Assembly (NCBI GenBank): GCA_002900995.3
Contig: CM035307.1
Span: 1,984,001-2,048,000 of the forward strand
Reading direction: 5' to 3'
Source: Ganoderma boninense
Lineage: Eukaryota > Basidiomycota > Agaricomycetes > Polyporales > Polyporaceae
DNA: 64,000 nt
Position numbers and translations under genes: made by a program. Shown here piece after piece: positions 44,868-56,916 of the stretch. Positions within the stretch are counted from its first letter, which is position 1. The number at the start of each line of letters is the position of its first letter. The notes below the pieces were generated by a model. The model searched no databases and was not told where the DNA came from. It saw only the letters and a program-made list of their open reading frames with translations.

Positions 44868-46061
44868 ATGACGGAGCGTCGACATCACGAAGGTACCAAC
44901 GAGGTTGATACAAGGCGCGAGCCTCCCCTGCCAACGATCTCGCGCCTCGAGACTGCTGTCCATGCGGCGTATGCGGAGGCCGACCAGACCAGGATTCTGT
45001 CTTGGAACGTCGAAACACCGGTGCCTTTCCTTCGGCTTTCGGGCAGCAAGGCCCGCGTCGCCGCAAATACGGCTCCAACCACCATTCCTGGCTCTGATCC
45101 TGCCCTTCTCCGGGATCTCATTCGACGACATGGCTTCCCCGACTTTGTCTGCTTACAGGAGGTACGCGCCCGGCACACGGACAAGGAGTGGATCACAGCC
45201 CTCCGCGCCGCCGCGAATCCCAGCGCAGAGCCGTTTAAGTCCGTCCTGGCGACCGATCGCGGGACTGCAGGTGGTGGTGCCGGTACCGTCCCTGAAGACG
45301 ATGGTCCCCGGTACACAATGCACCACTCCTTGAACCGCTCCACCCGCGGCCAGCGGCACTTCGGCGTTGCGACGTTCGTGCGCGAGCCCAGCGCGGTCGC
45401 ACACGTCCGCGAGGTCGGCTGGGACGCGGAGAGCCGCGTGCTCGTCTGCGAGATGCAAGGCGGATGGGCGCTTGTAAACGTCTACGGGTTGAACGGAAGC
45501 GAATTCATGTGGCGGGACCCGCTGGGCCAGGCGGCGGCGAAGACTCGGAACGAGCGGAAGCGCGAGTTCAACCAGCTGCTCATGCAAGAGTGCATCGGGT
45601 TGCAGCGGCAGGGACTGCGCGTCGTGCTCGTCGGGGACTTCAACATTTCGCTGGGAGAACAGGACTGCCACCCGCGGCTGCGGACGGAGTATCCGCACGG
45701 GCTCGCGCGGGCGGAGTTCACGGAGTTGTTCGTGCCCGGAGTAGGCGTGGCCGATGTGTTCCGGGAGAAGTACCCGGACAGGCGGGCGTACAGCTGGTTT
45801 GCGAAGGGGAAGCCGCAGGGCGCTGATTGCGCGAGGGTGGATTATGCTCTAGTGGAGAGGAGTCTGGCGGGCCACTTTGTGGATATCACTTACCTGGAAG
45901 ATCCTAAGGAGAGGGCACATAGCGACCACGCGCCGTTCTTGCTGACGATGAAAGACATGGATGCATTGGATGCGACATCGCAAGGTGCACAGGCTCTCGA
46001 GCCATCGATAAACCGAGGACAACCTAGTGAGCCCCAGACCTCGTTCATTTGCCAGGAATAG
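44868..46061 (+). CDS. Exonuclease III / AP-endonuclease-like protein (EEP superfamily), intronless
   Basis: A single 397-codon frame from the ATG at 44868 to the stop at 46061. EEP-fold motifs appear in order: RILSWNVETP (Asn), FVCLQEVRA (catalytic Glu, metal ligand), HFGVATFVRE, VNVYGLNGSE, VLVGDFNISL (Asp/Asn), ADVFREKYP, YSWFAKG, ARVDYALVERS (Asp), and SDHAPFLLTM (Asp-His). This set matches exonuclease III/APE1-type nucleases, which cut abasic DNA and remove 3' blocks, rather than inositol phosphatases. The N-terminal ~40 residues and the C-terminal ~40 residues lie outside the domain. It is unusual here in having no intron, and its second half is markedly GC-rich. The substrate is inferred. 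Confidence 0.82.
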   Translation: MTERRHHEGTNEVDTRREPPLPTISRLETAVHAAYAEADQTRILSWNVETPVPFLRLSGSKARVAANTAPTTIPGSDPALLRDLIRRHGFPDFVCLQEVRARHTDKEWITALRAAANPSAEPFKSVLATDRGTAGGGAGTVPEDDGPRYTMHHSLNRSTRGQRHFGVATFVREPSAVAHVREVGWDAESRVLVCEMQGGWALVNVYGLNGSEFMWRDPLGQAAAKTRNERKREFNQLLMQECIGLQRQGLRVVLVGDFNISLGEQDCHPRLRTEYPHGLARAEFTELFVPGVGVADVFREKYPDRRAYSWFAKGKPQGADCARVDYALVERSLAGHFVDITYLEDPKERAHSDHAPFLLTMKDMDALDATSQGAQALEPSINRGQPSEPQTSFICQE

Positions 46062-46074
46062 GCAGCTGACAATG

Positions 46075-47214
46075 CTACAACAACATAGCGGCCAAGAACC
46101 AGTAAAGCGAAGCGGCTCCCTGCCACCTCCGATCCTCTCTGGTGTAGCTTGCGCTGGCAAACTTCACGGCGTTATCCGTGTTGGAGATACCGGGACCCAT
46201 TTGCGAGCACGAAGCGGAACTGTTAGGAGCGCTTGCCGAGAGCGAAGCAGGTTGCGCATGAGCGGGGCGGGCGGTCTCCGGGAAGCTGATCGTCGGGAAC
46301 AAGGCTTCAGATACGCTGCCAGCGGGGTTACCCGTAAGTTGCCGGGAGGATGCAGACGCGAGACCTGGAGATGAAGAGAGAGAAGAGGGTTCGGGTTCGG
46401 TCGGGGATGCGTCGACGTTGTGCCGGTGAATCCCATTTTGCGAGTCGGCGTTGGTCGGAGTACCATCGTCTCCGCTTTCCGGCTCATCGGAATCGTCACC
46501 AGAGCCATCGCCATCGCCGTCGCCGTCATCGGGATCGTCATCGCTTTGATCCTGCTGTGAGGGGGCGTCGGACAAGGCCTGTTGGGAGACGGAAACTCGG
46601 TTGGCTTCGATAGCAACGCGACCTTCACCCCAAGGTATAGGATCGCCGTTGGGTTGTGTTGCATATTCCGGCTTGTCGCTGTCACCAGACGCCGAGGTAA
46701 TCTACGGTAACCAGCATTGATGTATATCGTTCAAACCGAGCGGAAGGGTGTTCATACCGTGAAACGGGTTGTCCATTGGGAGTCTTGCATGTCACCTCGG
46801 TTTGTGAACTGGACGGCATAAGCTGCTCGCACCAAGGTCGTGACGAGGGCGAGCACAAACCTGGTAGAAATAAATGGAAGAATATGGGTCGACCTCGGGA
46901 CAAGTCCAGTTGTACGGCGAGAGCGTCTGATCGGTACCGTCCAAACCGGAGACGACAGTGGAAAGGCGGGACATATTGTCATTGGAGCCTGACATGAGAT
47001 CTGAAAAGGAGTGAATGTGAGGTGTGGAGAATGGGGTCAAAGCGTAGGAAGACATACAGATCGAGACATCCGTCCACTTTCCACCGGGAGTGTCAGGATT
47101 CCACTCAATCGTGCAGGAAGAGCCAGCTGCGAAGGTGTCTCCAGGACCAGGGGCAGTCGGTGTGAATGTAGCGAACGCGAACGTGGAGAGAAGCAGCAGC
47201 ACAAAGGAATACAT
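46075..47214 (-). CDS. Kre9/Knh1-like, Ser/Thr-rich GPI-anchored-type surface protein
   Basis: The ATG at 47214 opens a signal peptide (MYSFVLLLLSTFAFA). The Kre9/Knh1-type beta-sandwich follows: TPTAPGPGDTFAAGSSCTIE, WNPDTPGGKWTDVSI, LMSGSNDNMSRLSTVVSGLD, NWTCPEVDPYSSIYFYQFTN. A Ser/Pro/Asp-rich region with Asp-Gly repeats (DDGDGDGDGSGDDS) follows, and the C-terminus is hydrophobic (ASLYWFLAAMLL), as expected for a GPI signal. The stop is at 46075-46077, only 13 bp from the convergent nuclease stop. Family members act in the secretory pathway or cell wall (beta-1,6-glucan synthesis in yeast), and many basidiomycete paralogues have unknown roles. It starts 406 bp from the divergent VPS24. Confidence 0.85.
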
Positions 47215-47620
47215 GTCGCAAAATCAGGATAGCGTGCAAGTCCTGAGGCAGACACAGGAGGCAGAAACGACGGTGAGTGATACTCGACCAGCGAGGAATT
47301 CGAGACTCGGATGGCAAAATAGACATGGAGAGACTCGCGGCAGACTTATGCAGGGGGCTGCGTGTCAGCCAGCACATTGAGAAGCAGCCCAGAGGGGCGG
47401 TCGTAGTCGGGATAACAAGGGTCTGCTTGGGGGTCTGATACAGTCCCTCACTGACAACTGTGCAGTCCTCGCCTGAAAACGCGGGGCTCACGGGAGGCGG
47501 CAGTGGGCACCCAAAGTCACATGCACCGCGTTCAGCGGGCGCTAATAGTCCTTGCCCGCAGTGTGGCCAAGAGCCACACTCCACCTCGTCCTCCACTCCA
47601 TCCTCCTCTCACCACAAGCT
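47215..47620. promoter_or_regulatory. Divergent promoter Kre9-like / VPS24 with perfect inverted repeat
   Basis: 406 bp between start codons. AGTGTGGC (47560-47567) and GCCACACT (47573-47580) form an 8-bp perfect inverted repeat around a 5-base spacer, 40 bp before the VPS24 ATG. Confidence 0.5.
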
Positions 47621-48486
47621 ATGCAGACAATCAATCGTTTCCTATACGGCCCCACTGCAGAAGAGAAGGTCCGCGCATGGCAAGGAAAGCTGCGCGCCGA
47701 ACAGCGCGCCCTCGACCGAGAGATGAGGCAGGTTCGGAGCAATCGTTTACGTCTGGGGCTGTGGCTTACCGTCCAGGTTGCCCACCGTCTAGCTTGATAC
47801 TGCGACAAAGAAGGCACAACAAACAGTGAAGCAGCTTGCGAAGAAGGGCGACACCAAGTCTGCCAGGATCATGGCGAGAGAAGTGGTCAGGAGCCGCAAG
47901 CAGATGGACCGCCTTTCGGTCAGCAAGGCTAGACTGGGGTCAATCGGCAACCAGCTCCAGCAGCAACTGGGTGCGCAATGTGTTCATCTCTTCTAGACAT
48001 CCCCTCACAGTCGTCACGTAGCTATGGCCAAAGTGACAGGCTCGCTACAGAAGTCAACGGAGATCATGAAGCTCTCGAATTCGCTCGTCAAGTTGCCCCA
48101 GATTAGCCAGACAATGAGGGAGATGAGCATGGAGATGACCAAAGTAAGTTCTCCAGTGTCCCGTTTCCTACCTCTCCATAACCGGGGATGGCGTAGGCGG
48201 GGATTATGGAAGAGATGCTTGAGGACACGCTTCAAATGGAAGATGACGAGGAATTGGAGGAGGAAGCCGATGCCGAGGTCGACAAGGTACTTTACGACCT
48301 GACAGAAGGCAAGCTGGGGCAGGCTGGGACGGTCAAGGACGAGCTTCCGGTATGTGATTCGTTGTGGCGCCCGGCTTGCATTGATTCTAGATTGTGCAGT
48401 CGTTGCAGGACAAGGTGGAGGACGAAGAGACGGAGAGGGCGATGGAGCAGTACCGGCAGCAGCTGAATGGACTGCTGAGTGGCTGA
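47621..48486 (+). CDS. VPS24: ESCRT-III subunit Vps24 (CHMP3)
   Basis: The ATG at 47621 gives MQTINRFLYGPTAEEKVRAW, then KLRAEQRALDREMRQ, the basic membrane-binding helix of Vps24. Further exons encode LAKKGDTKSARIMAREVVRS, SKARLGSIGNQLQQQL, GSLQKSTEIMKLSNSLVKLP, an acidic stretch (EDDEELEEEADAEVDK) and the end EETERAMEQYRQQLNGLLSG. The acidic C-terminus is the autoinhibitory and MIT-interacting part. Vps24 caps Snf7 filaments on endosomes for multivesicular-body formation. The length (about 220 residues) and helix order are normal for the family. Confidence 0.94.
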
Positions 48487-48819
48487 TACCCGATGGTCCT
48501 GTTCACTGTCTTACTTTCACGTTCCCATGTTGTGTATATTTGCTGTACTTGCATCTTACTTGGATCTCGGCCGAGGCACCCGCTTCAGACTGTCTCGGAC
48601 TCTAGACTAGGCCCTCGACGGTCTCCGTGAGGCGGCGCGGGCAGCGTCAGTGTTGCAGTGGGCGGAGAACGTCGGCGCGGAGACGCATCGGGGGAAGCAA
48701 CCGAAAGCTGATCACAGCCACGTGGAAATACATCATCTCACGTGGGCCGCCATGATTTCGTCCCCGTTCGGGTTTCGGTGTTACCACCTCTTCTCTCTCG
48801 TCCCCCGCCTCTTGCAAAA
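48487..48819. promoter_or_regulatory. IDH1 promoter with two CACGTG boxes
   Basis: CACGTG occurs at 48719-48724 and 48739-48744, 20 bp centre to centre, about 75-100 bp before the IDH1 ATG. Both are flanked by G-rich context (CACGTGG). The left part is the VPS24 3' region. Confidence 0.5.
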
Positions 48820-50663
<1,844 letters not shown>

Positions 50664-51220
50664 TAGAGTTGCTACTACTACTATTCTAGAACGCTTGCGT
50701 AGAATACTGTACTGTGCTGCTGCAACCTTAGTATGAATCCCTGCGTGGCGCACGATGTTGCGGGCATGGGCGTGCCAGGGGCAGGTCCTGAGTTTATTGT
50801 TAGGACTCGGGAGTGGGCGTATGTCGTAAGGAGCAGCAAAGTCGCGCCAGGCCACTCCGCAGAGCGGGGCATATCAGTGACTAAGGAGCGTGGGAAAGGA
50901 GTATAGCCGCCTCATCCGGGCTTATAGCTCTCCTCGACGATTCCTCCCTCTCTCGCGACGATAAACAATCCCCTTCCACGCCTACCGAGGCAACCACTCC
51001 CATAAACCCCCACTCGCCCTACAGGGCAAAGCCTACGTTTACGACTTAACACCCAACTTTGTGTACGCACCCCCTTTTGTGTCTGCCCGCTCTCACAGTG
51101 CTTACTCCGTCACCAGTCTTCGTCACCTTTCGTCTATTCCCAGGAAAACATCAGAACCCGAAAAACATTGCATAATATCTGAAAAGCCCCACACAACGCG
51201 AACATCACGTTACGAACGAT
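50664..51220. other. Intergenic: IDH1 3' end and long SSD1 5' leader
   Basis: A 557-bp gap. The last ~250 bp before SSD1 are pyrimidine- and A-rich, consistent with a long leader. No TATA box or repeat stands out. Confidence 0.4.
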
Positions 51221-54200
51221 ATGACCGACGAAATCACGCCCCAGTCGCAGCAAACGCTGCCCAAGAAGGACGACAAGAAACAGCAGCCTTCTAACGGCTC
51301 TGTCCCACAGGGTGGTAACAGACAAGCCCCCAAGAAGAACGGCCCTGGCTCACGCTCGACCTCCATCAGCGCGGGTGCAGGCAACCCCCGGCCGTCCTCC
51401 CGATCGAGCAACCGCTCGACCAGCAGGAAACCCAGCAATGCACAGACCGCCGCGGACTCTGGCTCCGAGTCTGCTAACGCCCGCAAGAACAACAACAACG
51501 GCGATGGCAGGCAGCGCGGCAAGTCCCAGACCGGCCGTGGTGGAGGACAGCAGGGCGGAGGCCACAAGAAGGGCCCATCCACCGCACAGGGGAACCGCGG
51601 CCCAGGTAGGAGCAATCAACCCAAGCAGCCCTCCCCAGCTCCGCCTACGGCGAGCGAGGGCAGCGACGCGCTTTCATCACTCCAGCGCGTTATCGCGGAC
51701 CTCAAGACCACCTCCCCTCCTAACCCACAGGGCAACCCCCAGTCGCTCGCCGCGGCGTCGACGCTGCCCGCAAACGCCCCAGTGTTTCAGCCAGGGGCGA
51801 TGGCATTCCCGAGCTCTGCTCCTGAGCCCCCTCCGCGTCATCGGAAGGCCGCCTCGTTGGGCGCGTCGTCTCTCGGCGTCTCCATGGGCTACTCCCCCAA
51901 CCTCGGTTCCATGATGGAAGACGTCGAGGACGGCCAGGGGACCCCTATTATCGAGGAGGGCGAGATCCCAGAGAACGCCTACCAGACCGGCCATCAGCGC
52001 CGCTCGCTGTCGCAGAGCTTCAACCCGCCCCGATTCCAGGCGCTCGCCGCGCAGCAGCAGCAAGAGCAGGGAGAGGTCCTTGGTCCGACCGGCCGCCCGC
52101 AGCTTGCGCCGGGCTTCATGTTTGGTGCGCGCAGGCGTCCCAGCTCAAACCTCTCCATGGGCCCTCCGATCAATGAGGAGGACGTCGGGTTTCAGTTCCC
52201 GCAGCAGAGCCAGCACGGCAACTTTGGCGGCCTCGACGATGGCCACAGGAAGCCTGATGAGCGTGGAGATATTTCTGGCATCATGGCGGAGCAGGTGAGT
52301 TCTCGTACCTGTCATGTGTCCTCTGCGTGCGTGCCGACTCGTCTGGGGAGCAGATCGCTATACAAAATCAAATCGAGGCGTTGCAGCAACAACAGCAGGC
52401 TCTCTACCAGCAACAGCTGGCTTCGAACCAGGTGCTTTCCTTCCAGACGGCCGGTCTTGCGCCTGGTCGCAATGTCCACCGCCGCGTGCACAGCACGGCC
52501 GTCCCGTCGATGAATATGGGCCTGAGCGGCTTTGGTGGCCCTCAGACTGCTATGGGCCAATTCGGTAGTCTTGGCGGCCTAGGAATGGGCCTCGACGGGC
52601 AACCCTCGTCTGTTCCCCGCGGACACGGCAGGCGTCACAGCGTGAATGTCCTCAACAAGACCAGCGGCCAGCCCAGCTTGGCTTCCCTTGGTTTCTCGCA
52701 CAGTGCCGACGGCTTCGATGACGGCTTCGCGCCGCCTGCTGGTCTCGGTGGTTCCGGCCACTCTCGCTCCGACTCTAGCTGGCGGATCAGTGAGTTAATC
52801 GAACGTGATACGTGTAGACATGACACTCAAGGATTTGTAGATGGCGGCCTCAACAACCTGCAGGGTGGCAACTTCGCGGCCGACCTTGCCCAAGCTCAGG
52901 CTCAACTCCAGAGCTTGCAGCAGTTCCGCGCTGCTGCGGGTGGCCACCACCAGAAGGCGATGTCGTTCAGTTTCCCGAACATGCTCCCGAACATGATGGC
53001 TGCAAACATGATGGGTCTTGGTCTTGGTGGCATCAACCTGCTCCAGCAGCAGCAGCAACAATTCCAGTCGCAGCTTCAACAGCAATCTAACCAACCGCAG
53101 CGCAAGTCGCTTTTCGCTCCTTATCTTCCTCAGGCTTCGCTCCCGCCGCTCCTTGCGGCCGGCAAGCTTGTTGTAGGTATTCTACGAGTCAACAAACGTA
53201 ATCGCTCGGACGCCTACGTCGCGACGGAAGTGCTCGACGCCGATATCTACATATGTGGTTCCAAGGACCGTAACCGCGCTCTCGAAGGCGATATCGTCGC
53301 GGTTGAACTCCTTGACGTGGACGAGGTTTGGGGAACTAAGAAGGAGAAGGAAGAGAAGAAGCGCAAGAAAGAGGAGAACTCTGCGTACGACCTCAGGAAC
53401 GCGGCTGGGCGTAAGAACGACAAGAAGAAGGATGACGTCGAGGTCGAAGGCCAGGGTCTGATGCTCTTCGAGGACGAGGAGTATGTGCGAATGATATGTT
53501 CCTGGGGATGATGGTCTGACGATTATGTGTAGGGTGACTGATGAGGTGAAGCCTCAGTTTGCTGGCCATGTCGTTGCCGTCGTTGAGCGCATGCCCGGAC
53601 AACTGTTCTCTGGAACGCTGGGTCTGCTTCGTCCGTCGTCGGCAGCGACCAAGGAGAAGCAGGAGGCCGAGCGTCGTGAAAGGGAGGGCGACAAAGGCGA
53701 CGAGCCTCGCCGCCCCATCGAGCGTCCCAAGATCGTCTGGTTCAAGCCGACCGACAAGCGTGTTCCCCTCATTGCTATCCCCACCGAGCAGGCACCTCCT
53801 GACTTCGTCCAGAACTCGGAGGCGTACGCCAACAAGCTATTCGTCGCCTGCATCAAGCGTCACGTACGTGCAATCCACAATCATTCTACGTCCCGTTTAC
53901 CTCATGTCTCGTTTGCAGCCTATCTCCTCCCTCCATCCCTTCGGTACCCTTGTCGAGGAGCTCGGTCCGATTGGTGACATCGAGGTCGAGACCAGTGCGC
54001 TTCTCAAGGACTGCAACTTCCCCACGGAAGAGTTCAGCGATAATGTTATCAAGTGCTTGCCTCCCACCCCATGGTCGTGAGTCCAATATCGTGAGATTTT
54101 GATCTTCAAATTCGCTAACGACTCTATTAGTATCCCTGAACGCGAACTCGACGTCCGCAAGGACCTCCGCAGTGAGCGTGTCTTTACCATTGACCCGGAA

Positions 54201-56118
54201 GACGCCAAGGACTTGGATGATGCTGTCTCCATCAAGGTCAACGAGGATGGCACATACGACGTCGGTGTGCACATCGCCGACGTCTCGTTCTTTGTCAAGC
54301 CCAACACGGCCCTCGACCGCGATGCCAGGAAGAGGGCGACAAGCGTTTACCTCGTGCAGCGCGCGGTGCCGATGCTCCCACCGACCTTGAGCGAACAAGT
54401 TTGCAGTCTTCTTCCCGGTCAGGAGCGCCTGGCGTTCTCTGTCATCTTTACCATGACCAAAGACGCCAAGGTTGCCAAGAAGTGGTTTGGCAGGACGATC
54501 ATCAAGTAAGTACTCACGTCTTGGTGGTCTATTTGCGGTTCACTTGACACAACTGTTGCAGGTCTGCTGCGAAACTCTCTTATGCCAACGCTCGGGATGT
54601 TCTTGATGGCAAGATCCTCGGAGACGTGCCTGTCGATCCAGAGCACAGTGCTGAGGGTATCGCTCATGACATCAAGGTCCTCAACGACCTCGCCAAGCAG
54701 CTCCGGGAGCGCCGCTTCCAGGCTGGTTGTGTCAAGACCCACTCTCTTCGTCTTTCGTTCACGCTGGATGAGAGTGGCTTGCCCGCCGACTGCGGCCAGT
54801 ACCAGAGGACTGAGGCCCACGAATTGATTGAGGAGGTAAGGATCCCTTCCTGGACTGTTATGTATCAGCGTTTAACAAATGAATTTGGGCAGTTTATGCT
54901 CCTTACCAACATCGCGGTTGCCCAGCAAGTCGCAGTTCACTTTTCTGAACAAGCTATGCTCCGCAGGCACGATAGCCCGATCGACCGTCGTCTTGTGAGT
55001 TATTTATGTTTTTATTATGTGGATGTCGATTGAGCGAGTTTGCAGAATGCCTTTGTCGACCGCGCTGCACGCCTTGGATATAAGGTGGACATATCGTCCG
55101 TGGCCGCACTCATGAAGTCGCTCGCGGCCGTCGAGGACCCTACTGCTCGCACCCTTTTGGAACTCCTTCTGCAGAAGGCCTCACCTCGTGCCAAGTACTT
55201 CTGCGCCGGCATGCTTGACATCGCCAAGTATGGGCACTACGCCCTCAACGTCCCGCTCTACTCCCACTTTACCTCCCCTATCCGTCGCTACGCCGATATA
55301 TTGGTTCATCGCCAGCTGGACGCCATCCTCCAGGGCGGTACGGAACCTAAATTCAACATGGATCGTGACGCAGTCGCGAAGATTGCGCAACAGTGCAACA
55401 TCAAGAGGGATTCGGCTAAGCTTGCCCAGGAGCAGTCTGCGCATTTGTATCTCTGCGTGCTCATCTCCGACTTGACTCAACGCTACGGCCCAGTCATCCG
55501 TCAGGCGAAGGTCATCGGCGTCCTGGAAGCTGCTTTCGACGTCCTCGTGCCTGAGTTCGGTATCGAGAAGCGTGTCCACGTTGACCAGATGCCTATTGAT
55601 GTGAGTGCATTTCTGGCGTCCACATACGATTTGCATTGACAGCTGCATTCATTTCACAGAACCATGTCTACGATGAACACACCCACGCGCTCCAGATTTA
55701 TTGGTCGACGCGCGACGTGATCACCTGGCTGGCGGAGAACAGCGACGACGAGCATCTCAAGAAGGTGAAGCAGAACGCTGAGCAGCATGCTGTCAAGATG
55801 GAGGTTGCTTCTCGCTCCGTCCATGACGAGCACGCTCTCTTCGATGAAGACGACAACGATGACGACGAGATTGTCCTCGGACGTTCCACCGACCAGTCTG
55901 ACGACGTCGGGACCTCCACGCAGCGTCACCTGTCGAAGCAGAAGCTCCCGCCGACTTTCGAGGGCTTGAAGACCCTCCCCTCGGGCCACAAGATCCAGGA
56001 GATTCGCGAGCTCATGACTGTCCCGGTCATTGTCACCGCCGACCTCACCAAGAGCCCTCCTGTCATCAAGGTCTACAGCGTTAACCCTTACGCCCAGGAA
56101 GAGAGGAGGACCGCGTGA
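51221..56118 (+). CDS. SSD1: Ssd1/Dis3L2-family RNase II-like RNA-binding protein
   Basis: The ATG at 51221 opens about 600 disordered residues: Lys/Gln/Gly-rich start, a basic-Ser stretch, poly-Gln blocks ([30 protein letters not shown]). The cold-shock region begins [17 protein letters not shown] and continues [37 protein letters not shown], a Ssd1 hallmark. The RNB domain starts near 54160 and contains [54 protein letters not shown]-terminal S1-like part ends at 56116-56118. In yeasts Ssd1 is a cytoplasmic translational repressor of cell-wall mRNAs. Here the four RNB aspartates (54192, 54210, 54216, 54219) are all present, so nuclease activity is possible. Several introns were placed by phase. 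Confidence 0.94.
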
Positions 56119-56916
56119 ACGATGTGCCTCACTCTTCGCCTTTGATGCCGTTTCAAATGTCACTGCAAGGGGGGTTCTTGTACGATATCAGTTGGAGTAG
56201 CTATGCGTCTCGCCTTCTCTACCCTCTCGCCTTCTCTACCCCCGTCCTTTCGCCGTCGCGTTCCTGTACTATGTTGTATTCCATCCATTCGCCACCTGTG
56301 CTTCTACCTTTGCCTGTACTGGAGTCTGTTTAGCTTACTGCGTCGCCTCGCCTCTGTTTCGTCCTTTGGCTACAGCTGCTGTGCCTGTGACTGTAGTGTT
56401 TTTGCTCGTGGATCGTTCTAATGTGAATGCTGTTGACCTACAACACCTTTAGCGTGAACAAGCAAGTATCCAATCATCTCAAGTTGGACGCATGCATTCA
56501 TGTAGCGACACTGTCTTATGAGTGTATGCATATCCTATCGAAGAGTCCCGTGGGTTGCGCTGATGGAAAAAGTGTCTTCCTGTGGTAGTAAATAAGGTGA
56601 ACACGAAATCATCCATCTACATTGTTTTAAATATTTACATATATCTTAGTGTAGCCTCACGGTATCCACGAGGTTCCGAAGCTCAGAAGAAGAATTGGGC
56701 TCGCGCTTCAGATCGCTCAGCCAAAGCTCCTGAACCGGAGAAGGAGTTTCAGAGTCATCCCATGTCGGTGTTCCCTCCTGCAGATGGGCGACTGCAAATG
56801 AGTTATGAGCGGCTGAAGGAGCGCCATAGTGGGAGTGTGGATAGAAACATACCCAAGGCAGCCCGTGCTGTATGCGCATGGGCCGGACAGGAGCTAGACA
56901 CGCAGTCTGTCTGCGA
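56119..56916. other. Convergent intergenic region after SSD1, with 17-bp tandem duplication
   Basis: 798 bp between the SSD1 stop and the stop of the Snm1-like gene. It contains a perfect 17-bp tandem duplication (56208-56241) and an AT-rich stretch near 56600-56650 suited to 3'-end formation. No gene was recognised. Confidence 0.6.
56208..56241. repeat. 17-bp perfect tandem duplication in SSD1 3' region
   Basis: TCTCGCCTTCTCTACCC occurs twice head to tail, about 90-120 bp after the SSD1 stop. Confidence 0.9.
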
